DNA of 64,000 nt from CAZICM01 sp964537685 (GCA_964537685.1 CAZICM010000025.1:71768-135767), one strand, 5' to 3'; numbered from the stretch's first letter, positions 1 through 7,715 are shown. Translations and numbers: made by a program. Notes: generated by a model not told the origin, from the letters alone.

Positions 1-468
1 GCTCGATTTACCGCCTTCGATCATATAAGAGGCCATGGTAAAAGGCGCGCCTGCAAAGCCGATGAGCGGCGTTTTGCCATCGAGTTCTTGACGGATGAGC
101 CGGATGGCATTGAGCACATAAGCCAAGCCATCTTCTGGCTCAAAGAGCCTTAATTTTTCGATAGAAGCGCGATCGCGCAGGGGCTCATGGATAACGGGGC
201 CTTCCCCTGCGGCGAACTCGAACGAGGCGCCCATAGGCTCGAGAGGCAAGAGAATATCGGCGAACAGAATTGCGGCATCGACACCGAGCCTCAAAGGCTG
301 AAGGGTAACGGCGAGAGCGAGTTCTGGCGTTTTACACAGCTCGAGGAGCGAATATTTAGCGCGGAGAGCGCGATATTCGGGCATATAGCGGCCGGCCTGG
401 CGCATAAACCAAACGGGCGTGACATCGGTGGGTTCGCGCCTGCAGGCGCGCAAGAAGCGATCGTTCAT
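1..468 (-). CDS. hemE: Uroporphyrinogen decarboxylase, N-terminal part
   Basis: Decarboxylates uroporphyrinogen III to coproporphyrinogen III in cytoplasmic haem biosynthesis. The minus-strand translation starts MNDRFLRACRREP and then has VWFMRQAGRYMPEYR, the N-terminal HemE signature with the conserved substrate-binding Arg residues. Further on it has ILFADILLPLEPMG, and it reaches GFAGAPFTMASYMIEGG at the window edge. About 156 residues of the usual ~345 are present; the C-terminus lies outside the window. This frame is not the longest ORF here, but it is the one that carries the family motifs. The ATG at 468 is preferred because a good promoter ends 12 bases before it. Confidence 0.95.
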   Translation of the reverse strand, partial: MNDRFLRACRREPTDVTPVWFMRQAGRYMPEYRALRAKYSLLELCKTPELALAVTLQPLRLGVDAAILFADILLPLEPMGASFEFAAGEGPVIHEPLRDRASIEKLRLFEPEDGLAYVLNAIRLIRQELDGKTPLIGFAGAPFTMASYMIEGGKSS

Positions 469-480
469 AGGGATGGAAAG

Positions 481-509
481 CAGATAGGCGGGCTTGGGCG
501 AGTTGACAA
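481..509 (-). promoter_or_regulatory. Candidate sigma70-type hemE promoter
   Basis: On the minus strand TTGTCA (504-509) is followed after 17 bases by TATCTG (481-486), and the hemE ATG comes 12 bases later. The implied RNA leader is only about 5 bases and no Shine-Dalgarno sequence fits in it. The -35 lies within GTTGACAAC, an odd palindrome that also gives TTGACA on the plus strand, toward the divergent gene. Confidence 0.5.
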
Positions 510-538
510 CCCTTGATAACCTGTGGTGGTGATGCGGC

Positions 539-1630
539 ATGGCGACGGGCATGGGCAAGCTGAATCCCATCGAGGTGTTTGTGCTTCGGCATATCGACAG
601 ACACCCCGCCGACATTGCCCAATTGACCGCCGATGAGTTTGGGATTCCCAAGCGGGTGGTGAATGCGCGGCTGAAGCAGATGGTTGCGGAAGGAAAGCTC
701 GTTCAATCGGGCAAGGGGAAGACGCTTTCCTATTCGGCCACGGCCTTGGTCGATGAGACGATTTTCCTGCCTGTGACGCCTTCGCTCGACGAGATGACGG
801 TATGGGTCGAGCGCGTTCAGCCGCTCTTGAAAGAAATCCCTCCGAATGTTCTAAGCATCTGTCAGTATGGTTTTACCGAGATGCTTAACAATGTGGTGGA
901 TCACTCGGGGAGTGCGGATGTGCGTCTCGGTATTCGGCAAACGACATCCCGAGTCAGCTTGAGGCTGGCGGATCGAGGGGTCGGCATCTTTCGAAAGATT
1001 CAGCAGGCATTGGGCCTGGAAGATGAGCGTCTGGCGGTCTTGGAGCTGAGCAAAGGAAAATTCACCACCGATCCAGAACGCCACTCAGGCCAGGGGATTT
1101 TTTTTACATCCAAGGCGGTTGATACCTTCATGATTGTGTCTGGTTCGATCGCATTGGTATGCAGTGGTGGAAGAAACGTTTTGTTGGATGAACGGGAGCC
1201 CTGGCTGCCTACGGAAGAAGGTCTGAAGTTCCTGCTGGAGAGCCTGCGCGAAGGGGGCTTCGGTACAGAGGTCACGATGGGCATCAGTCTCTTTAGCGAA
1301 CGCACCCTCAAAGAAGTCTTTGACCGCTTTTCCGATCCCCTTGAAGAAGACTATGGCTTCACCAAAACCATGATCCCCGTCTCCCTCGCCCGCATCGGCG
1401 ACGAAAACCTGATCTCCCGCTCCCAGGCCAAGCGCCTCCTCGCCCGCATCGAACAATTCAAGGAAGTCATGCTCAATTTCGATGGCGTCACCATGATCGG
1501 CCAGGCTTTCGCCGATGAAATCTTTAGGGTCTTCCAAAATCAGCACCCCGAAGTCAAATTAAGCTGGACCAACGCCGTCCCCGATGTCGAACGCATGATC
1601 CTCTGGGCTAAAGCCACCCGCACCGGCTGA
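539..1630 (+). CDS. HTH - histidine-kinase-type ATPase - STAS-like (DUF4325) regulator
   Basis: A 363-residue cytoplasmic protein with three parts. Residues ~8-65 form a winged-helix-like region. Residues ~85-265 are a GHKL ATPase of the RsbW/anti-sigma type, with N-box EMLNNVVDHS (114-123), G1 DRGVGI (145-150) and G2 GQGIFFTSKAVD (184-195). Residues ~285-355 match the STAS-like DUF4325 pattern (FDGVTMIGQAFADEIF). In Bacillus-type partner switching the ATPase and STAS parts are separate proteins; here they share one chain with a probable DNA-binding head. It is divergent from hemE, and its target is unknown. TTGACA at 503-508 lacks a matching -10. Confidence 0.75.
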   Translation: MATGMGKLNPIEVFVLRHIDRHPADIAQLTADEFGIPKRVVNARLKQMVAEGKLVQSGKGKTLSYSATALVDETIFLPVTPSLDEMTVWVERVQPLLKEIPPNVLSICQYGFTEMLNNVVDHSGSADVRLGIRQTTSRVSLRLADRGVGIFRKIQQALGLEDERLAVLELSKGKFTTDPERHSGQGIFFTSKAVDTFMIVSGSIALVCSGGRNVLLDEREPWLPTEEGLKFLLESLREGGFGTEVTMGISLFSERTLKEVFDRFSDPLEEDYGFTKTMIPVSLARIGDENLISRSQAKRLLARIEQFKEVMLNFDGVTMIGQAFADEIFRVFQNQHPEVKLSWTNAVPDVERMILWAKATRTG

Positions 1631-1638
1631 GCTACCCA

Positions 1639-1731
1639 CACCCTGAAGTTGCTTCTCCCCAATCTGCAGCCCCTTCCACCACCCTGCTGTGCCCTGTCAC
1701 CACCCTGAAGTTGCTTCTCCCCAATCTGCAG
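1639..1731. repeat. Two copies of a 31 bp direct repeat
   Basis: A 31-base sequence beginning CACCCTGAAGTTGC is present at 1639-1669 and identically at 1701-1731, separated by 31 bases. The spacer carries further ACCCTG motifs. A diverged relative lies at about 5380-5440. There are only two copies and no cas genes nearby, so this is an intergenic repeat rather than a CRISPR array. Confidence 0.8.
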
Positions 1732-1747
1732 GGTACTGGTAGCGCTT

Positions 1748-1810
1748 TACCACCTGCGTTGACACCAATACCACCTGCCAATTGACCGATACCACCTTCC
1801 AATCCAATCG
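1748..1810 (+). repeat. Three 21 bp phased TACCACC repeats
   Basis: TACCACC occurs at 1748, 1769 and 1790, exactly 21 bases apart, with partly conserved spacers (TGCGTTGAC, TGCCAATTGAC, TTCCAATCC). Two helical turns per unit would put all sites on one DNA face. TGGTAGC at 1736 is an inverted partner. The rest of 1811-2050 holds no gene: it is AT-richer sequence leading to the transposase, with an imperfect inverted ACATTCGC near 1870-1915. Confidence 0.6.
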
Positions 1811-2050
1811 ATTTTATTTGCTACACGCTCGCTGAATGACCGTTGGCGAGCAATCAAAAAAGGTGTTGACATTCGCCAAACACCTATAAAACAAGCGTAT
1901 TGCGAGAATGTACAAGGCGGACGTTTATTGTCCTACTTGCGATAAAATGATCGTGATCGCCTTAAAATTAAGGTAAAATCACTTCATCAACAGTCGGAAA
2001 GAGGCTGCCCCGTCAAGGTGGCGATGTCCTTCCGATCGGAGAAGTGGGCC

Positions 2051-3115
2051 ATGTCCGTTCTCTCAATGGAGCAGCGCGTGCGCGTTGTTCATGCGCTTTG
2101 TGAAGGCTCTTCCATCAATGCAACGGTGCGGCAAACAGGCGTGAGCAAGACGGCGATCTTGCGTCTGTTGCTCCGCGTTGGCGAAGGGTGCGCGCACATT
2201 CACAATCGCTTATTTCGAAGCCTTTCATGTCCTCTAATCGAGGTCGATGAGCAATGGAGTTTCATCGGGAAAAAGGGTTTCCGCGTGACGGAAAATGATC
2301 CGAAGGATTGGGGAGAAGCCTATGTTTTCGTGGGCCTCGATCTCCAATCGCGCGCGGTGATTTCGTTCCTTGTCGGACGGCGCGCGGAACAAGAAACGAG
2401 TGCCTTCATCGATGACTTGCGCTCGAGGTTGGCGCTCGCTCCTCAGATCACAACGGACGGGTTTTCCCCGTATATCGAAGCCATCGGGAGAGCATTCGGC
2501 GGCTTCGTTGATTACGCGCAGTGCATGAAAGACTTCCGCACCGGGCGCCGCAAAGATGACGATCATCGATACGAGCCACCTCGAGAGCCGCTTGTAATAA
2601 AGGCGCCGGTGTACGGGATACCCGACATGAAAAAGGCTACGACCTCGCATGTAGAGCGCGTGAACCTCACCACGCGCATGCACGTTCGAAGGATGACGCG
2701 GCTCTGCAATACCTTTTCAAAAAAGCTCGATCATCATTGGGCGGCGATCGCGATGCACTTCGCTTACTACAATCTTGTGCGCTTTCATCAGGCCGTGAAC
2801 ACCGCGCCAGCCGTGCCGCTCCGCGTGCTGGAAAGGCCGTGGACCGTGGCGCAGTTGGTGGAAGCCGCGATGGATGAGGCGCCTACGGCGAAGCCTAAAA
2901 ATGAGCGACTAAAATTCCCTGAAACCAGGATGACGACTGCACGTGAATTGCCCGGTGGGAAAGGGTTTTTGCGCGTGGTAGGTGAGGCGAAACTGCGATC
3001 GCCGGATGCACAGCCACAAATACAAGATCCGGCAAATGAATCGAAGCAACTTGACCTCTGGAGCTGGGTAATGAATCGTGTCCCATCATGGCAGCAACTA
3101 GACTTGTTCCCATAA
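2051..3115 (+). CDS. IS1-family DDE transposase
   Basis: A 354-residue transposase of the long IS1-like type. An N-terminal helix-turn-helix (SMEQRVRVVHALCEGSS, then GVSKTAILRLL) is followed by a DDE core. The candidate catalytic residues are Asp66 in EVDEQW, Asp136 in TTDGFSPY and Glu202 in HVERVN. I chose ATG 2051 rather than GTG 2018 because family members begin close to MEQRV and GGAGAAG lies just upstream. The C-terminal ~80 residues (from about EAAMDEAPTAKPKN) extend past the core. No clear terminal inverted repeats were found, so it may be a remnant or a domesticated copy. It stands at the head of the AT-rich accessory block. Confidence 0.85.
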   Translation: MSVLSMEQRVRVVHALCEGSSINATVRQTGVSKTAILRLLLRVGEGCAHIHNRLFRSLSCPLIEVDEQWSFIGKKGFRVTENDPKDWGEAYVFVGLDLQSRAVISFLVGRRAEQETSAFIDDLRSRLALAPQITTDGFSPYIEAIGRAFGGFVDYAQCMKDFRTGRRKDDDHRYEPPREPLVIKAPVYGIPDMKKATTSHVERVNLTTRMHVRRMTRLCNTFSKKLDHHWAAIAMHFAYYNLVRFHQAVNTAPAVPLRVLERPWTVAQLVEAAMDEAPTAKPKNERLKFPETRMTTARELPGGKGFLRVVGEAKLRSPDAQPQIQDPANESKQLDLWSWVMNRVPSWQQLDLFP

Positions 3116-3228
3116 TTTATACTCAAACAATAGCTTGTTGCGATGCGCATGGTTGATGTGCTTTGATTGCATTGCTCTTGCGATGGCGGATCATCGAAGA
3201 TCCACACGCTGTGGCAATTTGAGGGGAA

Positions 3229-4113
3229 ATGGCAGAGCCAATCATAAACATCAACGATCTCGCTCAGAATCAACTTAACGCCAATTTGGGTCATCTTGAG
3301 GAAGCGTTGAATGCAGACGTTCTGACGTTTATCGGTCCAATACTTCCAGGAATTGACGAAGTTCTTCGAAAGTTAATTGAGTCCAACGAGGAAAAACGCA
3401 AAACACTAGCCGTAGTTCTTGATACACCAGGCGGTGTTGTAGAAGTTGTCGAGCGGATGGTTGATACGATTCGTCATCACTACAACGATGTATCTTTTGT
3501 AATTCCAGACCGCGCAATGTCCGCCGGAACGGTGTTTGCTTTGTCTGGTGATACCATCTTCATGGACTACTTCTCCACTCTTGGTCCAATTGACCCGCAA
3601 TTACAAAAAGGCGGGAAGCTGATACCAGCGTTGGCATATCTTGTCCAGTACGAACGCTTGGTTGAAAAATCTGCTAAAAACCAATTGACTACCGCAGAAC
3701 TTGCACTATTGCAAAAACTTGATCTTGGTGAGCTTCAACAGTTTGAGGAAGCACGCGAGTTGTCGATCGATCTCTTGAAAAAATGGCTAGTAAAATATAA
3801 ATTCAAAGATTGGAAAGAAACAGAAACAACGAAACAGCCGGTGACGGAAACATTAAAACAGCAACGTGCTAAACAAATAGCCGAGGTTCTATGTGACCAT
3901 CGCAGGTGGCACTCCCACGGGCGTGGCATCCCGATGAAAGAACTCTGCGGAGAGGAGGTCAAATTAAAGATCGATGATTTCGGTAAAGATAGCAAACTAG
4001 CAAAACCTATAAAAGCGTATTTTAGCATCGCCAGAGATTACATGAGCTTGCAGGCGAATGAATGCACCAACTTCTTGCATGTCAGAGAAGTGCCAGTGTG
4101 TATTCCTGCATAG
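3229..4113 (+). CDS. Serine dehydrogenase proteinase (SDH_sah family), ClpP/SppA fold
   Basis: A 294-residue protein with the ClpP/SppA crotonase-like protease fold. LDTPGG at 64-69 forms the oxyanion-hole strand, the nucleophile is Ser98 in DRAMSAGT, and LGPIDPQ (118-124) matches the family's post-nucleophile motif. No signal peptide or membrane segment is seen, so it is probably cytoplasmic. Residues ~165-215 are charged and helical. A strong GAGGGGAA precedes the ATG. Codon and base use is clearly AT-richer than in neighbouring genes, pointing to recent transfer together with the transposase. The small gene at 4128 follows in the same direction. The natural substrate is not predictable. 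Confidence 0.8.
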   Translation: MAEPIININDLAQNQLNANLGHLEEALNADVLTFIGPILPGIDEVLRKLIESNEEKRKTLAVVLDTPGGVVEVVERMVDTIRHHYNDVSFVIPDRAMSAGTVFALSGDTIFMDYFSTLGPIDPQLQKGGKLIPALAYLVQYERLVEKSAKNQLTTAELALLQKLDLGELQQFEEARELSIDLLKKWLVKYKFKDWKETETTKQPVTETLKQQRAKQIAEVLCDHRRWHSHGRGIPMKELCGEEVKLKIDDFGKDSKLAKPIKAYFSIARDYMSLQANECTNFLHVREVPVCIPA

Positions 4114-4127
4114 AAGGGGCGCTTCCA

Positions 4128-4364
4128 ATGATCCGAGTTAAAAATTTTAACATTCGGGATGTAGTGGATACAAACCCAAGAATAGACATCCAGCTATTGG
4201 AAAGGTATCGTGTCTTATCTGATCCACTGATACCCATAACCGATACGACAACACGAGGTGCTTCATTCAGCTTGAAGAGACCTCTTGATGATCGTATGTC
4301 TGACTTAATTGGGCCAAGGCTTGTCAGTAGACAGAAGCGACAACCGGTCAATGGGGATTCCTGA
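4128..4364 (+). CDS. Hypothetical 78-residue protein
   Basis: Starts MIRVKNFNIRDVV and lies 14 bases after the protease gene, with AAGGGG as ribosome-binding site. It has no Cys, signal peptide or transmembrane segment, and I recognise no family. It shares the low GC of the protease gene and probably its transcript, so it may be an accessory or substrate protein of the protease (inference). The start could be further upstream at 4062 in the same frame, but that would overlap the protease gene. Confidence 0.5.
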   Translation: MIRVKNFNIRDVVDTNPRIDIQLLERYRVLSDPLIPITDTTTRGASFSLKRPLDDRMSDLIGPRLVSRQKRQPVNGDS

Positions 4365-4375
4365 GTGAGGTGACT

Positions 4376-4720
4376 TTACCTACGCTTTGCGCCGCATGCC
4401 GTGCATCGTCCCGCAGAACTGAGCGGCTGATTAAGCATGGCGTCGACGCTAAGCCCGCCGGCCTTGCACAAGCGGAGCAACACATCGGGCGAGACCACCC
4501 GCGGGCGACGATTCCCATGGGCCACGCCGGATAGCGTGCCAGGATTCATCCCCATCACCTCCCCCAGCGCATCCCATCCACCGAAGGCCATGCACAGGTT
4601 TTTTAGGGCGGCTCTCGCCTTGTTCTGTTGCTCTTCGGTTAAGAAGGTTGGCGCATAGCGATATCGCTTTTTTGGTGGGGCGCCATCCTTCCCGCCCACA
4701 AGCCGCAAATGCCGCGTCAT
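4376..4720 (-). CDS. Small XRE-like HTH regulator
   Basis: A 114-residue protein. The N-terminus is basic, and residues ~45-98 form a lambda-repressor-like helix-turn-helix (WDALGEVMGMNPGTLSGVAHG, followed by LLRLCKAGGLSVDAML). The tail CTACGAKRR has a single CxxC-like pair. Its ATG overlaps the stop of the upstream gene by four bases (ATGA), so translation is probably coupled. Likely a DNA-binding regulator of its own operon; the target is unknown. Confidence 0.65.
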   Translation of the reverse strand: MTRHLRLVGGKDGAPPKKRYRYAPTFLTEEQQNKARAALKNLCMAFGGWDALGEVMGMNPGTLSGVAHGNRRPRVVSPDVLLRLCKAGGLSVDAMLNQPLSSAGRCTACGAKRR

Positions 4721-5163
4721 TCGGTCGGCCCTTGGGCTTCACCTGTTTCCTTCCTACCAACGCGCTTCATCCGGCCAACAATGCGCGCAGCGGCTTCATG
4801 GGAAGCGGACTCCATCATATCGATGGCATCACACGCTTCCGCCTCGCTGAGCACGATGCCTTCCCATCGCTCCCGTCCAACAATGTCAGCCTCGCGGGCA
4901 TGGTCAACCGAAAGAAGAACAACACCATCGCATCGGATAGCCAGTGGCGTAGGCGCGTCCCCGGCATCGTCGTCCTTTGGAAGGTAATGCGCGGGCACGG
5001 GCTTCGAAGGTGACTTCACCGCGTTGAGTACATCACGATCGAGATACTCAAAGCGCTGTTCAAGGATGTCTACCTTGTTCAGCACTTGCCGCATCATCGC
5101 GAGCACTTCGTTGGTGTTGTCGGAATTTTGCTTTGATTCGCACGGTGTGAGAGAGTCGCACAT
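4717..5163 (-). CDS. Hypothetical protein in operon with XRE regulator
   Basis: A 148-residue acidic cytoplasmic protein. Residues ~18-50 look like a short coiled coil (NEVLAMMRQVLNKVDILEQR). A middle part, PLAIRCDGVVLLSVDHAREAD, has beta character, and the end is a helical acidic stretch followed by a basic tail. I recognise no family. GAGGA lies 9 bases before the ATG. Because it is fixed in an overlapping operon with the HTH gene, it may be the sensor or partner of that regulator (inference). Confidence 0.6.
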   Translation of the reverse strand: MCDSLTPCESKQNSDNTNEVLAMMRQVLNKVDILEQRFEYLDRDVLNAVKSPSKPVPAHYLPKDDDAGDAPTPLAIRCDGVVLLSVDHAREADIVGRERWEGIVLSEAEACDAIDMMESASHEAAARIVGRMKRVGRKETGEAQGPTE

Positions 5164-5199
5164 AGATCGAGATCCTCGTTCAGTGAGGGTTTCGGTTTA

Positions 5200-5234
5200 G
5201 AGCCCGGCGTGAGGTGCCAGCCTTCGCCGGGCTC
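5200..5234 (-). promoter_or_regulatory. Perfect 10 bp inverted repeat upstream of the XRE operon
   Basis: GAGCCCGGCG (5200-5209) and CGCCGGGCTC (5225-5234) are exact inverted copies around a 15-base loop, 37 bases before the start of the 148-residue gene. No U-run follows on the minus strand, so an operator or leader hairpin is more likely than a terminator. Confidence 0.45.
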
Positions 5235-5296
5235 GCTTGCACTACGAGGATGAGAAAACCCTTGATCCAAAGGGCTTTCAAACAAAAATCGTCATC

Positions 5297-5440
5297 GCTA
5301 CCACTTTATTTTTGCCGCTACCAGTCGCGCGCAACCGCTACCAGTTTGGCCCGATCAATACCGTCACCATCTGCAGCCCCCTTCCAATACAATGCAATCG
5401 CTTTCCCCGAATCTGTAGCCCAAAAACAACACCCTGATGT
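5297..5440 (+). repeat. Four 20 bp phased TACC repeats plus degenerate intergenic repeat
   Basis: TACC occurs at 5299, 5319, 5339 and 5359, exactly 20 bases apart; the first three share GCTACCA. This is followed by ATCTGCAGCCCCCTTCC and GAATCTGTAGCCC, which are diverged relatives of the 31 bp repeat at 1639-1731. The stretch 5235-5463 holds no convincing gene. It lies on the far side of the accessory block from the left array, in the same orientation. Confidence 0.55.
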
Positions 5441-5463
5441 GTCCATTTCCCCTCCCGCATCCC

Positions 5464-5874
5464 TTATCCCCCCTTCCGGCGCTTGCTTCGGTCCTCCCCG
5501 ATCAAGGTCAACGCTTCCTTCTCGCTCTTCACCATCTTTAACGGCATCTTCGGTATACGGCCCAGCGCCGCCGCCGCACTCTGGATCGCCGTTATCGTAA
5601 TCCGTATCACCGCGCTCGCTCCGTATACGCAGGTCACTCGGTACTTGAGCTCGGGAAACTCCTTCGCCGCCCACTTCCGTACCTCCATCTCCAACGGCAA
5701 TACCCGCGTCGCGTCGTAAATGATGTAGTCCGCACCCGCTTCCCGGTGCGCCCGCTCTAATTGCTCAAGGACCTTTGAAAGCTCGGCCTTCGTTACCAAT
5801 CCCTGAAGCAGTACCCGCGCTACGTCCCCCTCTACCCAAAATCGATGCGCGCCTATCGCAATGGTCTCTTTCAT
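5464..5874 (-). CDS. STAS-like paralogue 3 of a tandem triplet
   Basis: A 136-residue protein, last of three tandem paralogues. It shares GAHRFWVEGDVARVLLQGLV, a YDATRVLPLEMEVRKW stretch and a C-terminal EKEALTLIGEDR with the other two. The predicted order of beta strand, Asp-containing strand and helices resembles SpoIIAA/STAS folds (inference). ATG 5874 is preferred to GTG 5889 because it aligns with MKDAIEIGAHR of the neighbour. The C-terminal tail is basic (SKRRKGG). No signal peptide is seen. Confidence 0.7.
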   Translation of the reverse strand: MKETIAIGAHRFWVEGDVARVLLQGLVTKAELSKVLEQLERAHREAGADYIIYDATRVLPLEMEVRKWAAKEFPELKYRVTCVYGASAVIRITITAIQSAAAALGRIPKMPLKMVKSEKEALTLIGEDRSKRRKGG

Positions 5875-5913
5875 GGCCCAAAGCCGCACCCCATCAGCAA
5901 ATCCGCCCGCTGT

Positions 5914-6327
5914 CTACCCACGGGCCGCCGCAGAGTGCCGCATCCGGTCTTGCTCAATCCATGCCAAGCCTTCGGCCTCGTCTCTCACCGTTATTACCGG
6001 CACCCCTTGATATCCCAAGGTCTCCAACGCTTTTACGATGAGGTTCGTCGTCATCCGCACCACAGGGCTCGCTCCTATGCCCAACACCGCCCGCAGCCGT
6101 ATCGTCTTGAACTCATGCGTCAAATACTTCTTCACCTCGGGTTCCATCGGCAATAAGCGCCGTATGTCAATCAGCGCATATTGTACGCCCTTCTCCGCTT
6201 GCCAGCGCCTCAGCAGCCCCACAATCACCTTCATCTCCGAAAGCGATACCAGCCCTTGTTCAATGAGCCGCATCACGTCGCCTTCAACCCATGCCCGGTG
6301 CGCTCCTATCTCAATCGCGTCTTTCAT
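5914..6327 (-). CDS. STAS-like paralogue 2 of a tandem triplet
   Basis: A 137-residue paralogue of the genes on both sides, starting MKDAIEIGAHRAWVEGD. An excellent AGGAGGG ribosome-binding site sits before the ATG, in the 9-base gap after the first paralogue. Conserved pieces are DIRRLLPMEPEVKKYL, the GASPVVRM loop and EAEGLAWIEQDR. The Asp in the YxxYD/ALIDIRR position and the GAS loop are the best candidate functional residues. Probably cytoplasmic and cotranscribed with both neighbours. Confidence 0.75.
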   Translation of the reverse strand: MKDAIEIGAHRAWVEGDVMRLIEQGLVSLSEMKVIVGLLRRWQAEKGVQYALIDIRRLLPMEPEVKKYLTHEFKTIRLRAVLGIGASPVVRMTTNLIVKALETLGYQGVPVITVRDEAEGLAWIEQDRMRHSAAARG

Positions 6328-6336
6328 CGCGCCCTC

Positions 6337-6774
6337 CTAGTTCACCGTGGACATCTGCTGCTGTCGGTCCTTGGCGATCCAGGCCAGCGCTTCCTCTTCG
6401 TTCTTCAGCATCAAGAGCGGCGAATCCGCCTGCCGGCCGACTAGGCTTATCGCTTGCTGCAGCGCCGCCGATACCAGCCGGAGAACCGGGCTCGCGCCCA
6501 CAACCAAGGCTCCGCGCAGCGCGATGATTTTAAATTCCTTGGTCATCCATCGCCTGACTTCAGGCTCGGGCGGCAATAGCCGTTTTACGTCGTAAAGAAC
6601 GTAGTTGATGCCGCGCTCTGCCTTCCATTGCTTGATGAGCTCTAACAGCGTCTTGATTTCCGAAACGGTGAGTAGCCCCTGCAGGATGACCCGCATAATA
6701 TCGCCTTCAACCCAGGCCCTGTGCATTCCAAACGAGACAACATCGGTGTGGCTCATCGCAAAACCATCGCTCAT
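6337..6774 (-). CDS. STAS-like paralogue 1 of a tandem triplet
   Basis: A 145-residue first member of the triplet. It contains MHRAWVEGDIMRVILQGLL, YVLYDVKRLLPPEPEVRRW, GASPVLRLVSAALQQA and EEALAWIAKDR, all matched in the two downstream copies. The true start is either 6774 or the in-frame ATG at 6756, which aligns better with the paralogues; no clear ribosome-binding site decides. It has no membrane segment. Specific function unknown; STAS-like folding would suggest protein-protein switching or ligand sensing. Confidence 0.7.
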   Translation of the reverse strand: MSDGFAMSHTDVVSFGMHRAWVEGDIMRVILQGLLTVSEIKTLLELIKQWKAERGINYVLYDVKRLLPPEPEVRRWMTKEFKIIALRGALVVGASPVLRLVSAALQQAISLVGRQADSPLLMLKNEEEALAWIAKDRQQQMSTVN

Positions 6775-6867
6775 GCGCCGGGCGTGAATCGATTCTTCTC
6801 GGCTGTTGAGTGTGCAATGAGTTTACACGAGCTCCGAGGGCGTTTTGAGTGGGGATTGGCCGTGTTT

Positions 6868-7647
6868 TTAAGGCGATCGGCGGGCGCGCTCATGCGCTTC
6901 AATCTTGGCAATTAAGTGCGCCGCTCCGCTGACGCCCGCGGGAAGGACAATCAGGAGGGCGCAGGGCAGAAGCGATAGAAGGGCCAGGGCAGCTCCAAAA
7001 CCGAGCACGGCTTTTGGGTAGCGGCCTAGAATATGAAGCCGCCGGCCGATGGGCAGGCCCCGGATGGAGAGGGGATAGTCGCAGAGATCCCAGGCGATAA
7101 AGAGCGCGGTGACGATGAGTTTGAGGGGGAAGGTGACGATGGCCGCGGGTGGGAAGATGACGTTGATCAGAAAGAGAAGGGCCAAAATAGGCAGGGTGAG
7201 GGCATAACCGACGAGGACGCTCTGGAGGGAACGAAGGATGTCTTGGAGGATGCTGGTTTTTGGCCAGGGGGCCACGCCTATTTGGGCTTCGGCGCGGCGG
7301 ACCAGGCGTTCGAGGGCTGGACCGGAAAGGGGCTGGGCCAGGGCGAAGGCCAAGAGGCCCGATAAAAGAAAGGCGAGGGCCGTGGCCATGACTTTAAGGG
7401 CGGTGTGGGCCATTCCCGAGAGGCTGCCCTTCGCTGGACCGATGAGATGACCGATTTGGGCGGGCACGATTCGATAGGCGGCATAACAGAGCACGCAAAG
7501 GAGAAAGAGGGCGATGGCGGCGGGGATGATGGAGAGGGGCCAATTGGCGGGGCGGCCGACGACAAAGGCGAATCCTGAAAACAGGGCGCGAAAGCCGTCG
7601 GCGGTTCCGGGCGGGCTGAGACTGGAAGCGGGCTCTGGTTGGCTCAT
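6868..7647 (-). CDS. EI24 / CysZ-like inner-membrane protein
   Basis: A 259-residue integral membrane protein of the EI24 domain family, to which the sulfate permease CysZ belongs. Four to six hydrophobic segments are visible: ~33-57, ~83-105, ~145-185 with the re-entrant pair typical of the family, and ~212-242. The loop AWDLCDYPLSIRGLPIGRR holds the conserved D-Y-P-L-x-R-R pattern of EI24 proteins. The N-terminus is a Pro/Ser-rich cytoplasmic tail. No sulfur genes adjoin it, so sulfate transport is not supported. Confidence 0.85.
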   Translation of the reverse strand: MSQPEPASSLSPPGTADGFRALFSGFAFVVGRPANWPLSIIPAAIALFLLCVLCYAAYRIVPAQIGHLIGPAKGSLSGMAHTALKVMATALAFLLSGLLAFALAQPLSGPALERLVRRAEAQIGVAPWPKTSILQDILRSLQSVLVGYALTLPILALLFLINVIFPPAAIVTFPLKLIVTALFIAWDLCDYPLSIRGLPIGRRLHILGRYPKAVLGFGAALALLSLLPCALLIVLPAGVSGAAHLIAKIEAHERARRSP

Positions 7648-7679
7648 GGCGATCTTTTGGCAGGCGCGGCAGTCTGCAT

Positions 7680-7708
7680 TTGATTCCCGGCGCTGTCTTC
7701 AGTAAAGG
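7680..7708 (+). promoter_or_regulatory. Candidate promoter of the Cys-rich lipoprotein gene
   Basis: TTGATT (7680-7685), a 17-base spacer and TAAAGG (7703-7708); the ATG follows after 7 bases, which implies a leaderless mRNA. Confidence 0.35.
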
Positions 7709-7715
7709 GTGGACA

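Noticed and set aside
187..706. Open frames on both strands at the left edge
   Set aside because: They are shadows of hemE (minus, 1-468) and of the 539-1630 gene; only the minus frame ending in the HemE motifs carries family sequence.
1639..1731. 31 bp repeat, 31 bp spacer, 31 bp repeat looks like a minimal CRISPR
   Set aside because: Only two copies, spacer itself contains related motifs, no cas genes and no leader; similar diverged repeats occur at 5380-5440 outside any array.
1748..5362. TACC arrays as the two ends of a Tn7-like transposon
   Set aside because: The arrays are direct, not inverted, and no tnsABC-type genes are present; the only transposase is IS1-like.
6868..7647. CysZ sulfate permease
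   Set aside because: It has the EI24 fold but no sulfur-assimilation gene lies near; only the family name is safe.
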